A DNA stretch of 64,000 nt, from positions 248,001 through 312,000 of the forward strand of contig NZ_FPAU01000001.1 in the NCBI RefSeq assembly GCF_900116535.1, in the 5' to 3' direction. This DNA is from Kosakonia arachidis (GTDB lineage: Bacteria > Pseudomonadota > Gammaproteobacteria > Enterobacterales > Enterobacteriaceae). Below are positions 20,356 through 29,763 of this stretch, in pieces. The position numbers and the translations under genes are program-made. Each line of letters starts with the position of its first letter. Position 1 is the stretch's first letter. The notes beneath the pieces were generated by a model. That model saw nothing but the letters and a program-made list of their open reading frames with translations, did not search any database and was not told the origin of the DNA.

Positions 20356-20427
20356 GCGTCTCAAAACTCCTGTGGGTGTACTTCAGACGACAAAAGAGGG
20401 CAAAGAGAATAGCACGTAAAAGAATGA

Positions 20428-20443
20428 AGGAAAACGGTTGCGT
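20428..20443 (-). promoter_or_regulatory. PurR operator for purEK
   Basis: The 16-base site AGGAAAACGGTTGCGT matches the PurR palindrome ACGAAAACGTTTGCGT at 14 of 16 positions. It lies about 73 bases before the purE start and overlaps the likely -35 of a minus-strand promoter with an extended -10 TGCTATTCT. In E. coli PurR represses purEK from the same place. Confidence 0.8.
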
Positions 20444-20484
20444 GGCGATGTTTTGCGCGTTTGTCGCGATGCTGGCGTTGCTAA

Positions 20485-21207
20485 TCAGAAGGGAAAAAAG
20501 AGCAGTTCAACACCGGTTTCGCTGACGCGCACCATTGAACCTTCGCTGTGCCAGGCACCGAGAACGGCGCGGTAAGCCGGAGCGTTATTGGTCGTCAATT
20601 CATGCACTGCCGGGCGGTGGGTATGGCCGTGGATCAGCCACTGAACGCGATGCATTTCCATCACGTCGATGACGGCTTGTGGGTTCACGTCCATGATCTC
20701 AAGTGATTTACTGCTGTTAGCGGCTTTACTTCCGGCGCGCATTTTCGCAGCGACACGGCGGCGGATAAACAGCGGCAGAGCGAGAAACAGGGTTTGTATC
20801 CACGGCGTGTGGACTTTTTTGCGAAACGCCTGGTAACCGGCATCGTCGGTACACAGTGTATCGCCGTGCATGATCAGTACTTTGCGGCCATACAGATCGA
20901 GTACTTGCGCTTCCGGCAGCAGTTGCATGCCGCTTTGGCGGGCAAAGCGTTTACCGAGCAGAAAATCACGGTTGCCGTGAATGAAGTAGCACGGTACACC
21001 GCTTTCAACCAGCGATTTGATGGCGCTGGCGATTTGCTGGTGCAACGGGTTGGGATCGTCATCGCCGATCCAGGCTTCAAACAGATCGCCGAGAATATAG
21101 AGCGCGTCCGCCTGGCGAGCCTCACCGGCTAAAAAACGCAGAAAACCGGCGGTGATCGCCGGTTCTTCTGTTTGCAGGTGCAAATCTGCAATAAAGAGTG
21201 TCGCCAC
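20485..21207 (-). CDS. lpxH: LpxH, UDP-2,3-diacylglucosamine diphosphatase
   Basis: LpxH cleaves UDP-2,3-diacylglucosamine to lipid X in lipid A synthesis at the inner-membrane face. It has 240 residues as in E. coli. The calcineurin-like metal ligands are visible: [25 protein letters not shown] and HGHTHRP. Translation starts at GTG (21207), two bases after the ppiB stop. The short gap implies cotranscription with ppiB. Confidence 0.97.
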   Translation of the reverse strand: MATLFIADLHLQTEEPAITAGFLRFLAGEARQADALYILGDLFEAWIGDDDPNPLHQQIASAIKSLVESGVPCYFIHGNRDFLLGKRFARQSGMQLLPEAQVLDLYGRKVLIMHGDTLCTDDAGYQAFRKKVHTPWIQTLFLALPLFIRRRVAAKMRAGSKAANSSKSLEIMDVNPQAVIDVMEMHRVQWLIHGHTHRPAVHELTTNNAPAYRAVLGAWHSEGSMVRVSETGVELLFFPF

Positions 21208-21209
21208 GC

Positions 21210-21704
21210 TTACTCGCTGACGGTCACGTTTTCAATCACAACGTCTTCTTTTGGAACGTCCTGATGCATACCGCTACGACCGGTGGAAACGCCTTTAATC
21301 TTATCAACTACGTCCATGCCTTCAACCACTTCGGCGAAGACACAGTAGCCCCAGCCTTGCAGGTTTTCGCCGCTGAAGTTCAGGAAGTCGTTATCTGCGA
21401 CGTTAATGAAGAACTGCGCAGTTGCGGAGTGCGGTGCCTGAGTACGCGCCATTGCCAGCGTACCACGGTTGTTTTTCAGACCGTTGTTGGCTTCATTTTT
21501 GATCGGATCTTTAGTGACTTTCTGATTCATGCCTGGTTCGAAGCCGCCGCCCTGAATCATGAAGCCGTTGATAACACGGTGGAAAATCGTGTTGTTATAG
21601 AAACCTTCACGGCAGTAGTCCAGGAAGTTTTTAACTGTTTCAGGCGCTTTATCGTCAAACGTTTTGATTACGATGTCGCCGTGATTAGTGTGGAAAGTAA
21701 CCAT
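21210..21704 (-). CDS. ppiB: PpiB, cytoplasmic peptidyl-prolyl isomerase (cyclophilin)
   Basis: PpiB catalyses cis-trans isomerisation of prolyl bonds. It is 164 residues with no signal peptide, so it is the cytoplasmic form. The cyclophilin core [13 protein letters not shown] contains the catalytic Arg, and [18 protein letters not shown] is intact. It is divergent from cysS across 173 bases. Confidence 0.97.
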   Translation of the reverse strand: MVTFHTNHGDIVIKTFDDKAPETVKNFLDYCREGFYNNTIFHRVINGFMIQGGGFEPGMNQKVTKDPIKNEANNGLKNNRGTLAMARTQAPHSATAQFFINVADNDFLNFSGENLQGWGYCVFAEVVEGMDVVDKIKGVSTGRSGMHQDVPKEDVVIENVTVSE

Positions 21705-21877
21705 TATTGCATCCTGTTCTGATAGTGTAGTGCGCAGACCCGGCAGTGGGTCAGAGATAGTCGCCTGTTATAGCATAACCGCGAGGTGGGATCACCTTGC
21801 AAAGTGTGCTGCTTCGGGGTTGAATTACAGGTAATATATGCGCTTTTCGTTCCACACACGTCCAAATGGAATCTTCG

Positions 21878-23263
21878 ATGTTAAAAATCTTTAATACACT
21901 GACGCGCCAAAAAGAGGAATTCAAACCTATTCATGCCGGGGAAGTCGGCATGTACGTGTGTGGTATCACTGTTTACGATCTGTGTCATATCGGCCACGGC
22001 CGCACTTTTGTTGCCTTCGACGTGGTTGCGCGCTACCTGCGTTTTCTCGGCTATAAGCTAAAGTATGTGCGTAACATCACCGATATTGACGACAAAATCA
22101 TTAAGCGCGCGAATGAAAATGGCGAAAGCTTTGTTGTACTGGTCGATCGTATGATCGTCGAGATGCACAAAGATTTTGATGCCCTCAATATTCTGCGCCC
22201 GGACAGCGAGCCGCGCGCGACGCACCATATCCATGAAATTATTGAAATCACCGAACGCCTGCTGGAACGTGGTCACGCTTATGTGGCTGACAACGGCGAT
22301 GTGATGTTCTCAGTGCTGACGGATCCGACTTACGGCCAGCTTTCGCGCCAGGATCTGGATCAGTTGCAGGCTGGGGCACGCGTTGAGGTCGCAGAAGTAA
22401 AACGTAATCCGATGGATTTCGTATTGTGGAAAATGTCCAAGCCGGGCGAGCCGAGCTGGCAGTCGCCGTGGGGCGAAGGGCGTCCAGGCTGGCATATTGA
22501 GTGCTCTGCGATGAACTGCAAACAACTGGGTTCGCATTTCGACATTCACGGCGGTGGTTCTGATCTGATGTTCCCGCACCATGAAAACGAAATCGCCCAG
22601 TCGACCTGTGCGCACGATGGTGAATACGTGAATTACTGGATGCACTCCGGCATGGTGATGGTTGATCGCGAGAAGATGTCAAAATCGCTGGGCAACTTCT
22701 TTACCGTGCGCGACGTGCTGAAGTATTACGACGCGGAAACCATCCGCTACTTTCTGATGTCGGGCCACTACCGCAGCCAGTTGAACTACAGCGAAGAGAA
22801 CCTGAAACAGGCGCGCTCTGCGCTGGAACGTCTGTACACCGCACTGCGCGGTACGGATAGCGCTGTGCCGGCGGAAGGCGGCGAGGCGTTTGAAGCACGT
22901 TTCGTTGAAGCAATGGATGATGATTTCAACACGCCGGAAGCCTACTCGGTGCTGTTCGACATGGCGCGTGAAGTGAACCGTCTGAAAACGGAAGATGCGC
23001 ATGCGGCTAATGCGCTGGCGTCACATATGCGCAAGCTGGCAGGCGTGCTCGGTCTGCTGGAGCAGGAGCCGGATGTTTTCCTGCAAAGCGGAGCGCAGGC
23101 GGACGAGGGCGAAGTGACAGAAATCGAACAGTTGATCCAGCAGCGTCTGGATGCGCGTAAAGCGAAGAACTGGGCGGCAGCCGATGCGGCGCGTGATCGT
23201 CTCAATGAGATGGGGATCGTGTTGGAAGATGGCCCGCAAGGCACCACCTGGCGCCGTAAGTAA
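21878..23263 (+). CDS. cysS: CysS, cysteinyl-tRNA synthetase
   Basis: CysS charges tRNA-Cys. The class I motifs HIGH and KMSKS are present, and the zinc ligand Cys28 ([10 protein letters not shown]) and the later CSAMNC and HHENE ligands that give cysteine selectivity are clear. The ATG at 21878 gives 461 residues, the E. coli length, although the frame opens four codons earlier. The C-terminal anticodon-binding domain is complete ([20 protein letters not shown]). A strong terminator follows two bases after the stop. Confidence 0.98.
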   Translation: MLKIFNTLTRQKEEFKPIHAGEVGMYVCGITVYDLCHIGHGRTFVAFDVVARYLRFLGYKLKYVRNITDIDDKIIKRANENGESFVVLVDRMIVEMHKDFDALNILRPDSEPRATHHIHEIIEITERLLERGHAYVADNGDVMFSVLTDPTYGQLSRQDLDQLQAGARVEVAEVKRNPMDFVLWKMSKPGEPSWQSPWGEGRPGWHIECSAMNCKQLGSHFDIHGGGSDLMFPHHENEIAQSTCAHDGEYVNYWMHSGMVMVDREKMSKSLGNFFTVRDVLKYYDAETIRYFLMSGHYRSQLNYSEENLKQARSALERLYTALRGTDSAVPAEGGEAFEARFVEAMDDDFNTPEAYSVLFDMAREVNRLKTEDAHAANALASHMRKLAGVLGLLEQEPDVFLQSGAQADEGEVTEIEQLIQQRLDARKAKNWAAADAARDRLNEMGIVLEDGPQGTTWRRK

Positions 23264-23264
23264 C

Positions 23265-23290
23265 AAAAAAGCGGCTTCGGCCGCTTTTTT
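23265..23290 (+). terminator. Intrinsic terminator of cysS
   Basis: A perfect 11-bp stem (AAAAAAGCGGC / GCCGCTTTTTT) with a TTCG tetraloop directly follows the cysS stop. The A-run on the other side makes it usable in both directions. Confidence 0.95.
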
Positions 23291-23606
23291 ATCTCTGGCG
23301 TATTTTATCTGCCATTGAGTAACGCACCGGCATACGCAGGCTAACGCGAAAACCGTAATTCACCGCTTAGAGCGTATCCCAGTAGGCGTATATTGTTGCA
23401 GACAGTTTGGACACGGACAGCGCGCAACAACCGGAGCGTACACGCAGTACGTGAGGATTGTAACGCCTGCGCCACCACAAAAACCCCATCACTATTGCGC
23501 CCGGTAGCCATACCCATAGCAACTCCGAAATGATCACCTGGTGCCCACCAATATGCTGGAAATAATCATTATGGCCAATGAGATGCCGTTTATTGGATGC
23601 AGTTAA
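23291..23606. other. Intergenic stretch without a recognised gene
   Basis: About 315 bases between cysS and the repressor gene carry no convincing ORF. Near 23430-23455 there is CGTAC-ACGCA-GTACG followed by GTGAGGATTG, a pattern I vaguely associate with dispersed enteric intergenic elements, but I cannot name it. In E. coli ybcI lies near this place; no ybcI is visible. Confidence 0.4.
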
Positions 23607-24623
23607 TTACGCTGACTCGCGGGCGATAAGCTGCCCGGAGAGCGTAATACGCTGGGTTTGCAACTCTGGTTCTTTCAGTTTACGCAGCATCAGCCCGGCG
23701 CCCTGGCGTCCGGTCTCTTCACTGGCAGAAGAGACATAGGTGAACGAGGGTGAGGTGAGGTTGACATGCAGCATATCCTCAAACCCTATCAGTGCAACTT
23801 GTTGAGAAAGAAAGACATCCTTGCCGATGGTACGCCCGGTCTGGTGAATGCCGGATATCGAGCCAATCATTGCAGCTGGAGAGTGACAGAGCAAGGCGGT
23901 GATGGTGTTGTTATTTTCCAGCAATTGCCGGGTGGCGTAGCCTGCTGCCTGGGTGTCGTCGCTGCAATCCGGCGTAGAGCCTTCACGCAGCACTAACCCA
24001 TACTGGCTCATCGCACTGCGAAAACCCAGCAACCGCTGCTGGCGAAGTAAATCGCCTTCAACACCGCCAATATAAGCAATGCTGCGGTGTCCGCGTTCAA
24101 TCAGATAGCGCGTCGCCAGGCTTGCCGCCTGCCGGTTATCACGCATCACCAAATCGCAGTTTTCGTTGAGCAGTGACTGTGAAACGACGACCAGCGGTAA
24201 CTGACATTTGCGGATCTGTTCAGGCAGCGATGCGCTGCGCGTATCCGAGGCCAGATAAATCACGCCTGCCACGCCCTGCTGCTGGAAGGAGAGCAAGCAG
24301 CGTTCCAGATGTTCGCCATCATTAAGCGGTTGGCCGAGGAACACCATATATCCCTGCTTTTCCAACTCCTGAACGATACTGGCCATTACTTTGATGGAAA
24401 AGCTGTCGCTGAAATCGCGCAGAATAAGCCCAATCAGGTTTGAGGTATTGGCGCGCAGGTTAGCCGCCGCGACGTTTTGCACATAACCGAGTGCCGCGAT
24501 CGCCGCATGAACTTTCTCGATCGTCGCTTCTGAGATTTTCCCTTTCTGACGCAGCACCAGCGAGACGGTGGAGACGGAAACGCCCGCCTGCTTTGCGACA
24601 TCAATAATGCTGACTTTCTTCAA
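23607..24623 (-). CDS. LacI/GalR-family repressor, MalI-like
   Basis: The 338-residue regulator has the LacI helix-turn-helix at its start (SIIDVAKQAGVSVSTVSLVLRQKG) with hinge helix AAANLRAN, then a periplasmic-binding-fold effector domain. The overall sequence resembles MalI. It starts at TTG (24623) with a GGGAG site before it, which suggests low expression. It lies downstream of the PTS gene on the same strand, so it probably represses its own operon through the 26262-26277 palindrome. The inducer is not known; by context it is the PTS substrate or its phosphate. Confidence 0.85.
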   Translation of the reverse strand: MKKVSIIDVAKQAGVSVSTVSLVLRQKGKISEATIEKVHAAIAALGYVQNVAAANLRANTSNLIGLILRDFSDSFSIKVMASIVQELEKQGYMVFLGQPLNDGEHLERCLLSFQQQGVAGVIYLASDTRSASLPEQIRKCQLPLVVVSQSLLNENCDLVMRDNRQAASLATRYLIERGHRSIAYIGGVEGDLLRQQRLLGFRSAMSQYGLVLREGSTPDCSDDTQAAGYATRQLLENNNTITALLCHSPAAMIGSISGIHQTGRTIGKDVFLSQQVALIGFEDMLHVNLTSPSFTYVSSASEETGRQGAGLMLRKLKEPELQTQRITLSGQLIARESA

Positions 24624-24651
24624 CTCTGCTCCCTGAATTTCCTGCTTATCC

Positions 24652-24699
24652 GCCGGGTTAGCGCCTCGGGTAGCCTACCGCAGAGGCGCCAGTCCGGCA
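24652..24699. repeat. REP-like palindromic element between PTS and repressor genes
   Basis: Nested stems GCCGG / CCGGC, GCGCCTC / GAGGCGC and an inner GGTAG / CTACC give the layout of an enteric REP (BIME) element. Such elements in an operon often lower expression of the downstream gene. Confidence 0.6.
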
Positions 24700-24704
24700 T
24701 ATTA

Positions 24705-26204
24705 TTATTTGCCGATCATCGTGGACATGGTTTGCGCGATAAATTGTGCCCTCGCGCCAAAAATCACCTGAATACCGGTGTCACCCACGAACACCACACC
24801 GCGTGCGCCCAGCCCGTTAAGGCCATCTTTATCCACCATTTCGCTCTTCGCCACTTCGAGGCGCAAACGGGTGATGCAGGAACCCACGGAGTCAATATTT
24901 TTCGTGCCGCCCAGCAGGCCGATAATTTCAGTGGCCAGTTCGGCATCGGTTTTATCGTCCGCCACGGCGGTCACGTCGGTACGACCTGGCGTTTTGACAT
25001 CAAAACGGCGGATCACAAAACGGAAGGTGAAGTAATAAATCAGCGCCATCGGAATACCGACGATAATGGCATTCAGGAAGTTGGTCTGATAGCCGTTAAA
25101 CGAAGGCAGAATGCCGAACGACAGGTAATCAATAAACCCGGCAGAGAACGATTTGGCGATGTGTGCATGCAGCAGGTACATCGTCATATAGGCCAGACCC
25201 GCCATGATGGCGTTAAAGACATAGAGGATTGGCGCGACAAAAATAAAGGTAAATTCAACCGGCTCGGTGATCCCGGTCAGGAAGCAGGTCAGCGCTGCCG
25301 AGAAGAGGATACCGGAAGCAATTTTTTTGTTGCGGGTCTGCGCTTCGTGGTACATCGCAAGGCAAGCAGCAGGGAGTGCGAACAGCATCAGCGGGAACTC
25401 ACCCTGCATAAATTTCCCGGCGTTCTGATAGGTGTCACTGCTGAATGATTTCACCCCTTCTTCCAGCATTTTGAACCAGATAGTCTGGTCACCGTGGATC
25501 ACCTGGCCTGCCTGCGTGGTGTAATCGCCAAACGAATACCAGAATGAGGGATACCAGATGTGGTGCAGGCCGAGCGGGATCAACGCGCGTTCTACCAGCC
25601 CGAAAATAAAGGTCGAGGCCGCCTGGTTATCGCCGTTGACTATCACCGACAACGCATCAATACCCGCCTGGATGTGTTGCCAGACATACGGCAGCAGCAG
25701 GCCTAGCACAAATGACAGGAACGCCGTAGCAATGGCGACAAAACGCTTGCCGGAGAAGAAGCCGAGAAACTCCGGCAACTGCATCGTGTGGAAACGGTTA
25801 TAGCACCAGGCGGCGAGAATACCGCAGATTAGGCCACCGAAAACGCCCATTTGCAGCGTCGGGATCCCGACAACCATGGCGTATTTCCCGCCCTGAGAGG
25901 CCATCTCCGGCGTAATGCCTAACATGGTGCCGATGGTGATGTTGGTGATAAACACCGATACCGCTGCCGACAGTGCCGCGATCCCGGATTCGGAGGCCAG
26001 CCCGACAGCTGAACCGATGGCGAAAAGCATAGGCAGGTTATCAAAAATGACGCCGCCTGCGTTCATCATCAACGGCAGATGGAATTTGTCGCCGAAGGCC
26101 AGTAATAAGCCCGCAGCCGGTAACAGAGAGATCGGCAGCATCAGTGCACGACCAATCATCGATAACTTAGACAGCGATTTAACAAACCCTGATATCAGAC
26201 TCAT
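24705..26204 (-). CDS. PTS glucose-family EIICB component
   Basis: This is a phosphotransferase permease of 499 residues with EIIC first (about 1-390, eight to ten membrane segments) and EIIB last. EIIC carries the HHIWYP and GITEPVEFTF motifs of the glucose/glucoside superfamily. EIIB has the phosphorylated Cys443 in SVGSCITRLRLEV. No EIIA is fused or adjacent, so it probably uses Crr. Similarity in layout and in its MalI-like partner points to MalX or PtsG relatives; the sugar cannot be named. No catabolic enzyme accompanies it. Confidence 0.88.
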   Translation of the reverse strand: MSLISGFVKSLSKLSMIGRALMLPISLLPAAGLLLAFGDKFHLPLMMNAGGVIFDNLPMLFAIGSAVGLASESGIAALSAAVSVFITNITIGTMLGITPEMASQGGKYAMVVGIPTLQMGVFGGLICGILAAWCYNRFHTMQLPEFLGFFSGKRFVAIATAFLSFVLGLLLPYVWQHIQAGIDALSVIVNGDNQAASTFIFGLVERALIPLGLHHIWYPSFWYSFGDYTTQAGQVIHGDQTIWFKMLEEGVKSFSSDTYQNAGKFMQGEFPLMLFALPAACLAMYHEAQTRNKKIASGILFSAALTCFLTGITEPVEFTFIFVAPILYVFNAIMAGLAYMTMYLLHAHIAKSFSAGFIDYLSFGILPSFNGYQTNFLNAIIVGIPMALIYYFTFRFVIRRFDVKTPGRTDVTAVADDKTDAELATEIIGLLGGTKNIDSVGSCITRLRLEVAKSEMVDKDGLNGLGARGVVFVGDTGIQVIFGARAQFIAQTMSTMIGK

Positions 26205-26248
26205 GCTGATTTTCCCCGAAATTGCGCATTTTGCGCGTTATTATTGTC

Positions 26249-26277
26249 AGTAGAACGTTTTAGTAGAACGTTCTACT
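26249..26277 (-). promoter_or_regulatory. Tandem operator for the PTS operon
   Basis: A perfect 16-base palindrome AGTAGAACGTTCTACT (26262-26277) is preceded by an 11-base copy of its left part, AGTAGAACGTT (26249-26259). The pair lies 45-73 bases before the PTS start codon and has the central CG of LacI-family operators. The repressor encoded downstream is the natural candidate. Confidence 0.75.
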
Positions 26278-26407
26278 TATCGTGAGATAAGGGTTGAAAT
26301 GCTGCAACTAAATTTTCACATTCAGCTAGATCAATTAATGATTATTTGAGGTTGATCGGTAATAAACCGTGATGATTGAGGGGGATTAAAGGTGATTAAA
26401 TAAGAAC

Positions 26408-26438
26408 GGCCGGATGGCGGTTATCGCCTTATCCGGCC
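26408..26438. repeat. REP element
   Basis: The element has outer arms GGCCGGAT / ATCCGGCC and an inner GGCG / CGCC stem, the classical enteric REP sequence. It lies between the divergence region of the PTS operon and the end of ybcJ. Confidence 0.85.
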
Positions 26439-26499
26439 TGGAAACGCACAATTTGCAGGCGCGCATAAGTGCAGCGCCAACCGGTATTTTGGCAGGTGC

Positions 26500-26712
26500 T
26501 CAGGCGGTAACGGTTACGCTCTGGCCGTCAAAGCTCACAGTCTGACCGGCAACGATTTTGCATCGTTTGCGCGTTTCCACTGCGCCATCCACATTCACAC
26601 GACCTTCAGCAATGACGATTTTCGCTTGCGCACCGCTCTCGCTCCAGCCTTCCAGTTTCAGCAGATCGCACAACTCTACGTGCGGGTGTTTTCCCAGGGA
26701 AAATGTTGCCAT
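26500..26712 (-). CDS. ybcJ: YbcJ, S4-like RNA-binding protein
   Basis: YbcJ is a 70-residue protein with an alpha-L/S4-type RNA-binding fold; the E. coli structure is known but its target RNA is not. The segment EGWSESGAQAKIVIAEGRVNVDGAVETRKRCKI is the S4 core. Length and sequence are nearly those of E. coli. It lies one base after the folD stop on the same strand, so the two are cotranscribed. Confidence 0.93.
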   Translation of the reverse strand: MATFSLGKHPHVELCDLLKLEGWSESGAQAKIVIAEGRVNVDGAVETRKRCKIVAGQTVSFDGQSVTVTA

Positions 26713-26713
26713 C

Positions 26714-27580
26714 TTATGCGCCTTCTACATCATTATATTCTTCACACGCTTGCAGCGTGTTCTGGATCAGGGTGGCGACGGTCATCGGGCCGACACCGCC
26801 GGGAACCGGGGTAATATACGCCGCGCGGGCCGCAGCTTCTTCATAAATTACATCGCCGACCACTTTGCCGTTTTCCAGGCGGTTAATGCCGACATCGATA
26901 ACAATGGCGCCCTCTTTGATCCACTCGCCCGGAATAAAGCCCGGTTTACCGACTGCGACGATCAGCAGATCGGCGTTCTCAACGTGATGACGCAGGTTTT
27001 TGGTGAAACGGTGCGTCACTGTGGTGGTACATCCCGCCAGCAGCAGCTCCATGCTCATCGGGCGACCGACGATATTGGACGCGCCGATCACAACGGCGTT
27101 GAGGCCAAAGGTATCAATGTTGTAGCGCTCCAGCAGCGTCACGATCCCGCGCGGTGTGCAGGGACGCAGACGCGGTGCGCGCTGGCACAGGCGACCCACG
27201 TTATACGGATGGAAACCATCAACGTCTTTATCCGGCGCGATACGTTCCAGCACCTTCACGTTGTCGATACCGGCGGGCAGCGGCAACTGCACCAGAATAC
27301 CGTCGATGGTGACATCGGCGTTCAGCTTGTCGATAAGTTCCAGCAGCTCGGCTTCGCTGGTGGTTTCAGGAAGATCGTAAGAGCGGGAGATGAAACCCAC
27401 TTCCTCACAGGCTTTGCGCTTGCTGCCGACATAAATTTGCGATGCCGGGTTGCTGCCAACCAGTACGACTGCCAGGCCTGGGGCGCGTTTCCCGGCCGCA
27501 ACGCGCGCCCGTACTTTTTCCGCAACCTCAGAGCGCACCTGCTGCGCAATCGTTTTACCATCAATAATCTTTGCTGCCAT
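26714..27580 (-). CDS. folD: FolD, methylenetetrahydrofolate dehydrogenase/cyclohydrolase
   Basis: FolD interconverts 5,10-methylene-, methenyl- and 10-formyl-tetrahydrofolate with NADP. It has 288 residues as in E. coli. The catalytic Lys and Tyr lie in [13 protein letters not shown], and the NADP fold contains [28 protein letters not shown] is the C-terminal signature. The ribosome site is weak. It is followed by ybcJ and preceded by the argU region, as in E. coli. Confidence 0.97.
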   Translation of the reverse strand: MAAKIIDGKTIAQQVRSEVAEKVRARVAAGKRAPGLAVVLVGSNPASQIYVGSKRKACEEVGFISRSYDLPETTSEAELLELIDKLNADVTIDGILVQLPLPAGIDNVKVLERIAPDKDVDGFHPYNVGRLCQRAPRLRPCTPRGIVTLLERYNIDTFGLNAVVIGASNIVGRPMSMELLLAGCTTTVTHRFTKNLRHHVENADLLIVAVGKPGFIPGEWIKEGAIVIDVGINRLENGKVVGDVIYEEAAARAAYITPVPGGVGPMTVATLIQNTLQACEEYNDVEGA

Positions 27581-27924
27581 CAGAGAGAGGATTCCATCTG
27601 TCGTTTCAACTAAGGGGGATGTGACTATTTTGTCAGAAGCGCGGCGTGCTGTCAGTTATCGTTTGTGTATTTCACCTGCAAAGGGGAGGGCGGAGAGCGG
27701 AAAATGTCCCGTGAAGTCCCGTTTTTAACGAAATTTCAACAATTCATCCTCTCAGCAAATGTGGGGCCATGACGGGCGTTGGCGGAGTTCGCCGCCGTAA
27801 AGAGCATTCTCATCGAAAGGCACTGAAAGTGGTAATTAGCCGTGAGACATCGGCCTGAAAACAGGAAGGATGGCGCGAAATTGCTCGCAGCCGTTCACTA
27901 AGCAAGCAGCCAGCGGAAAATACA
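27581..27924. other. Intergenic region between folD and argU
   Basis: About 340 bases carry no convincing coding frame. A small GGCG / CGCC hairpin lies near 27785. The folD promoter must be in the left part, but I cannot place it. The E. coli sfm fimbrial genes that separate folD from argU are absent. Confidence 0.5.
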
Positions 27925-27952
27925 TTGACTCATCAGGCACTGACCGTATAAT
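27925..27952 (+). promoter_or_regulatory. argU promoter
   Basis: TTGACT (27925-27930) and a perfect TATAAT (27947-27952) are separated by 16 bases, and the tRNA begins 40 bases further on. Confidence 0.85.
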
Positions 27953-27992
27953 TCCAGCCGTTTCCACCGCAAAGGTGGAGCATCCGCGCAAT

Positions 27993-28069
27993 GCGCCCTT
28001 AGCTCAGCTGGATAGAGCAACGGCCTTCTAAGCCGTAGGTCACAGGTTCGAACCCTGTAGGGCGTACCA
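27993..28069 (+). tRNA. argU: tRNA-Arg(UCU)
   Basis: The 77-base cloverleaf is complete: acceptor GCGCCCT with AGGGCGT, the D-arm, anticodon stem ACGGC / GCCGT, anticodon TCT at 28027-28029, the TTCGAA T-loop and an encoded CCA. G1 pairs with T72 as a wobble. It reads the rare AGA codon. It is the attachment site of the prophage remnant, as it is for DLP12 in E. coli; the tRNA itself is intact. Confidence 0.97.
28025..28062 (+). repeat. attL, 38-bp direct repeat inside argU
   Basis: The repeat runs from the anticodon loop to the end of the T-arm and matches 33894-33931 at 37 of 38 positions. The only difference is C against T at 28053. Confidence 0.88.
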
Positions 28070-28084
28070 TTTAAAATTAGCAGG

Positions 28085-28632
28085 TTACGCTAATTTTAAT
28101 CCAGCCTGATTTGCTCCTTGTGTCGTATTTGTGTCATGGTTGCCAAAAATGGCGTCAATTTTCCGTGCATGCTCGGTAAGATGATTCGGGGCCAGGTGAG
28201 CATACCGCTGCACCATCTCAATGCTCTCCCATCCGCCCATTTCCTGCAAAACAGAAAGCGGGACGCCGGACTGCACAAGCCAGCTTGCCCAGGTGTGCCG
28301 CAAATCATGGAAGCGAAAATCTTCAATGCCTGCTTTCTTTAACCCGGCATTCCAGGCGTTATTGTCATCCACCCGCATTTTCCTGACAGCCGGAGTTAAT
28401 GTGCCGTCGGGGCGATGTTTTGCCTTCGTGTGCACGAACACCCAGCGTGAGCTTTTACCAATCTGATCCCTCGCACCCTGCATGCGGTATCATTCAGAGC
28501 GACGCCGATAGCCTTGCCCGCCTTCGCGTTCTCCGGATTTACCCATGCAACCTTTCTCTGCATATCGACCTGCTGCCACTCCATATCAAGTATGTTGGAT
28601 CGGCGCAGGCCGGTAACCGCCCAGGGGATCAC
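28085..28632 (-). pseudogene. Tyrosine integrase, 3' part with frameshift
   Basis: Two adjacent minus-strand frames together give the catalytic half of a phage tyrosine recombinase. The first (28632 to about 28475) has the active-site Arg in TGLRRSN; the second has HDLRHT, GGWES and the terminal YAHL tyrosine. The frame changes in the GGG near 28470, where one extra base (or two missing) breaks ...LNDTACRV from DQIGKSSRW. The N-terminal DNA-binding half is gone: homology ends near 28620, where baseplate-gene sequence begins on the other strand. Confidence 0.85.
28119..28138 (+). repeat. Putative integrase arm-type site, left end
   Basis: TGTGTCGTATTTGTGTCATG differs by one base from 33760-33779 near the right end. 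It lies in the 3' end of the integrase. Confidence 0.4.
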
Positions 28633-29763
28633 CGCGCCTGATTACCAGACAATACTCGATACTGTCACCGGTTTTTTTCAGCAGATTTATGGCACGGATT
28701 CTTATCTTGACCTGACAGTAAAGACGGCCAGATGGTATCGCTGATGTCGCTGGCGATCCACGATGCGAACAACACGGCGATCGCCGTCTATAACAGCTAT
28801 TCGCCCTCAACCGCACTTAGTGATGCGTTGTCACGCAATGTCAAAATTAACGGAATTGCGCGTAAGGGTGAAACTCGCTCGACCGTGGATCTTATCCTTT
28901 CCGGCACAACCGGCACGACTATCACAAATGGCTCGGTGAAAGATGCAAATGGCATCATCTGGAATCTGCCATCCACAACGATAATCGACGGAAACCCGGT
29001 TACGGCAACGTGTAACACGACAGGCGCTGTTGCTGCGCTGGCTGGAACGGTGACCGGCATAAATACGCCGACGCGCGGGTGGACATCAGTGAATAACCCA
29101 CAGGCTGCCACTGTTGGCACCGCCGCAGAAACGGACGCTGAGTTGCGCATACGGCAAAGCCAAAGCGTTGCGCTGCCATCGCTTACGCCGTTCGATGCCG
29201 TAGACGGCGCGCTGGCGAACATCTCTGGCGTGACGCGGCACAAGCTGTATGAGAACAATACGGGTTCGGTAGATGTGAATGGCCTGCCGGCACACTCTAT
29301 TTCCGCCATTGTCGACGGCGAAGACGCCACGACGATCGCCCAGACTATCCGGGGTAAAAAAGGCCAGGGCGTAGCGACTTATAGCAAGACAACGATTCAG
29401 GTTCCGGATATCTACGGTAACCCGCATAACATCAGCTTTTCTCGCCCTGTCGATGTCCCTGTGTATGTCGCCATAACAGTACAGGTGTTTATTGGATACA
29501 CCTCACAGATCGGGGAGGATATCAAGCAAGCAGTGGCCGATTACATCAACAGCTTATTGATCGGTGATAGCGTGCTGTTGAGCCGCATTTACTCCCCGGC
29601 AAATCTTGGCGTCGTGAGCGGTGGCAACGCGCGTTTTTACGACATCACAGATCTGCTGATCGGTAAATCTGTGGGAAGCGTAGCAGCGGCAAATATCAAC
29701 ATTGCTTACGACGAGGCTGCAAGCTGCTCGACGGAAAATATCTCGATCACGGTGGCACCATGA
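28623..29763 (+). pseudogene. Phage baseplate J-like protein, frameshifted and 5'-truncated
   Basis: The product is the wedge component of a contractile-tail baseplate. The N-terminal part ([20 protein letters not shown]) is in one frame and the rest (DGQMVSLMSLAIHDANN onward) is in another. Restoring one G near 28715 would give the expected LDSKDGQMV. The 5' end of the gene is missing at the integrase junction. The long frame from 28732 to 29763 encodes 343 residues covering the main baseplate-J domain and could still be translated, but would lack the conserved N-terminus. Confidence 0.8.
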
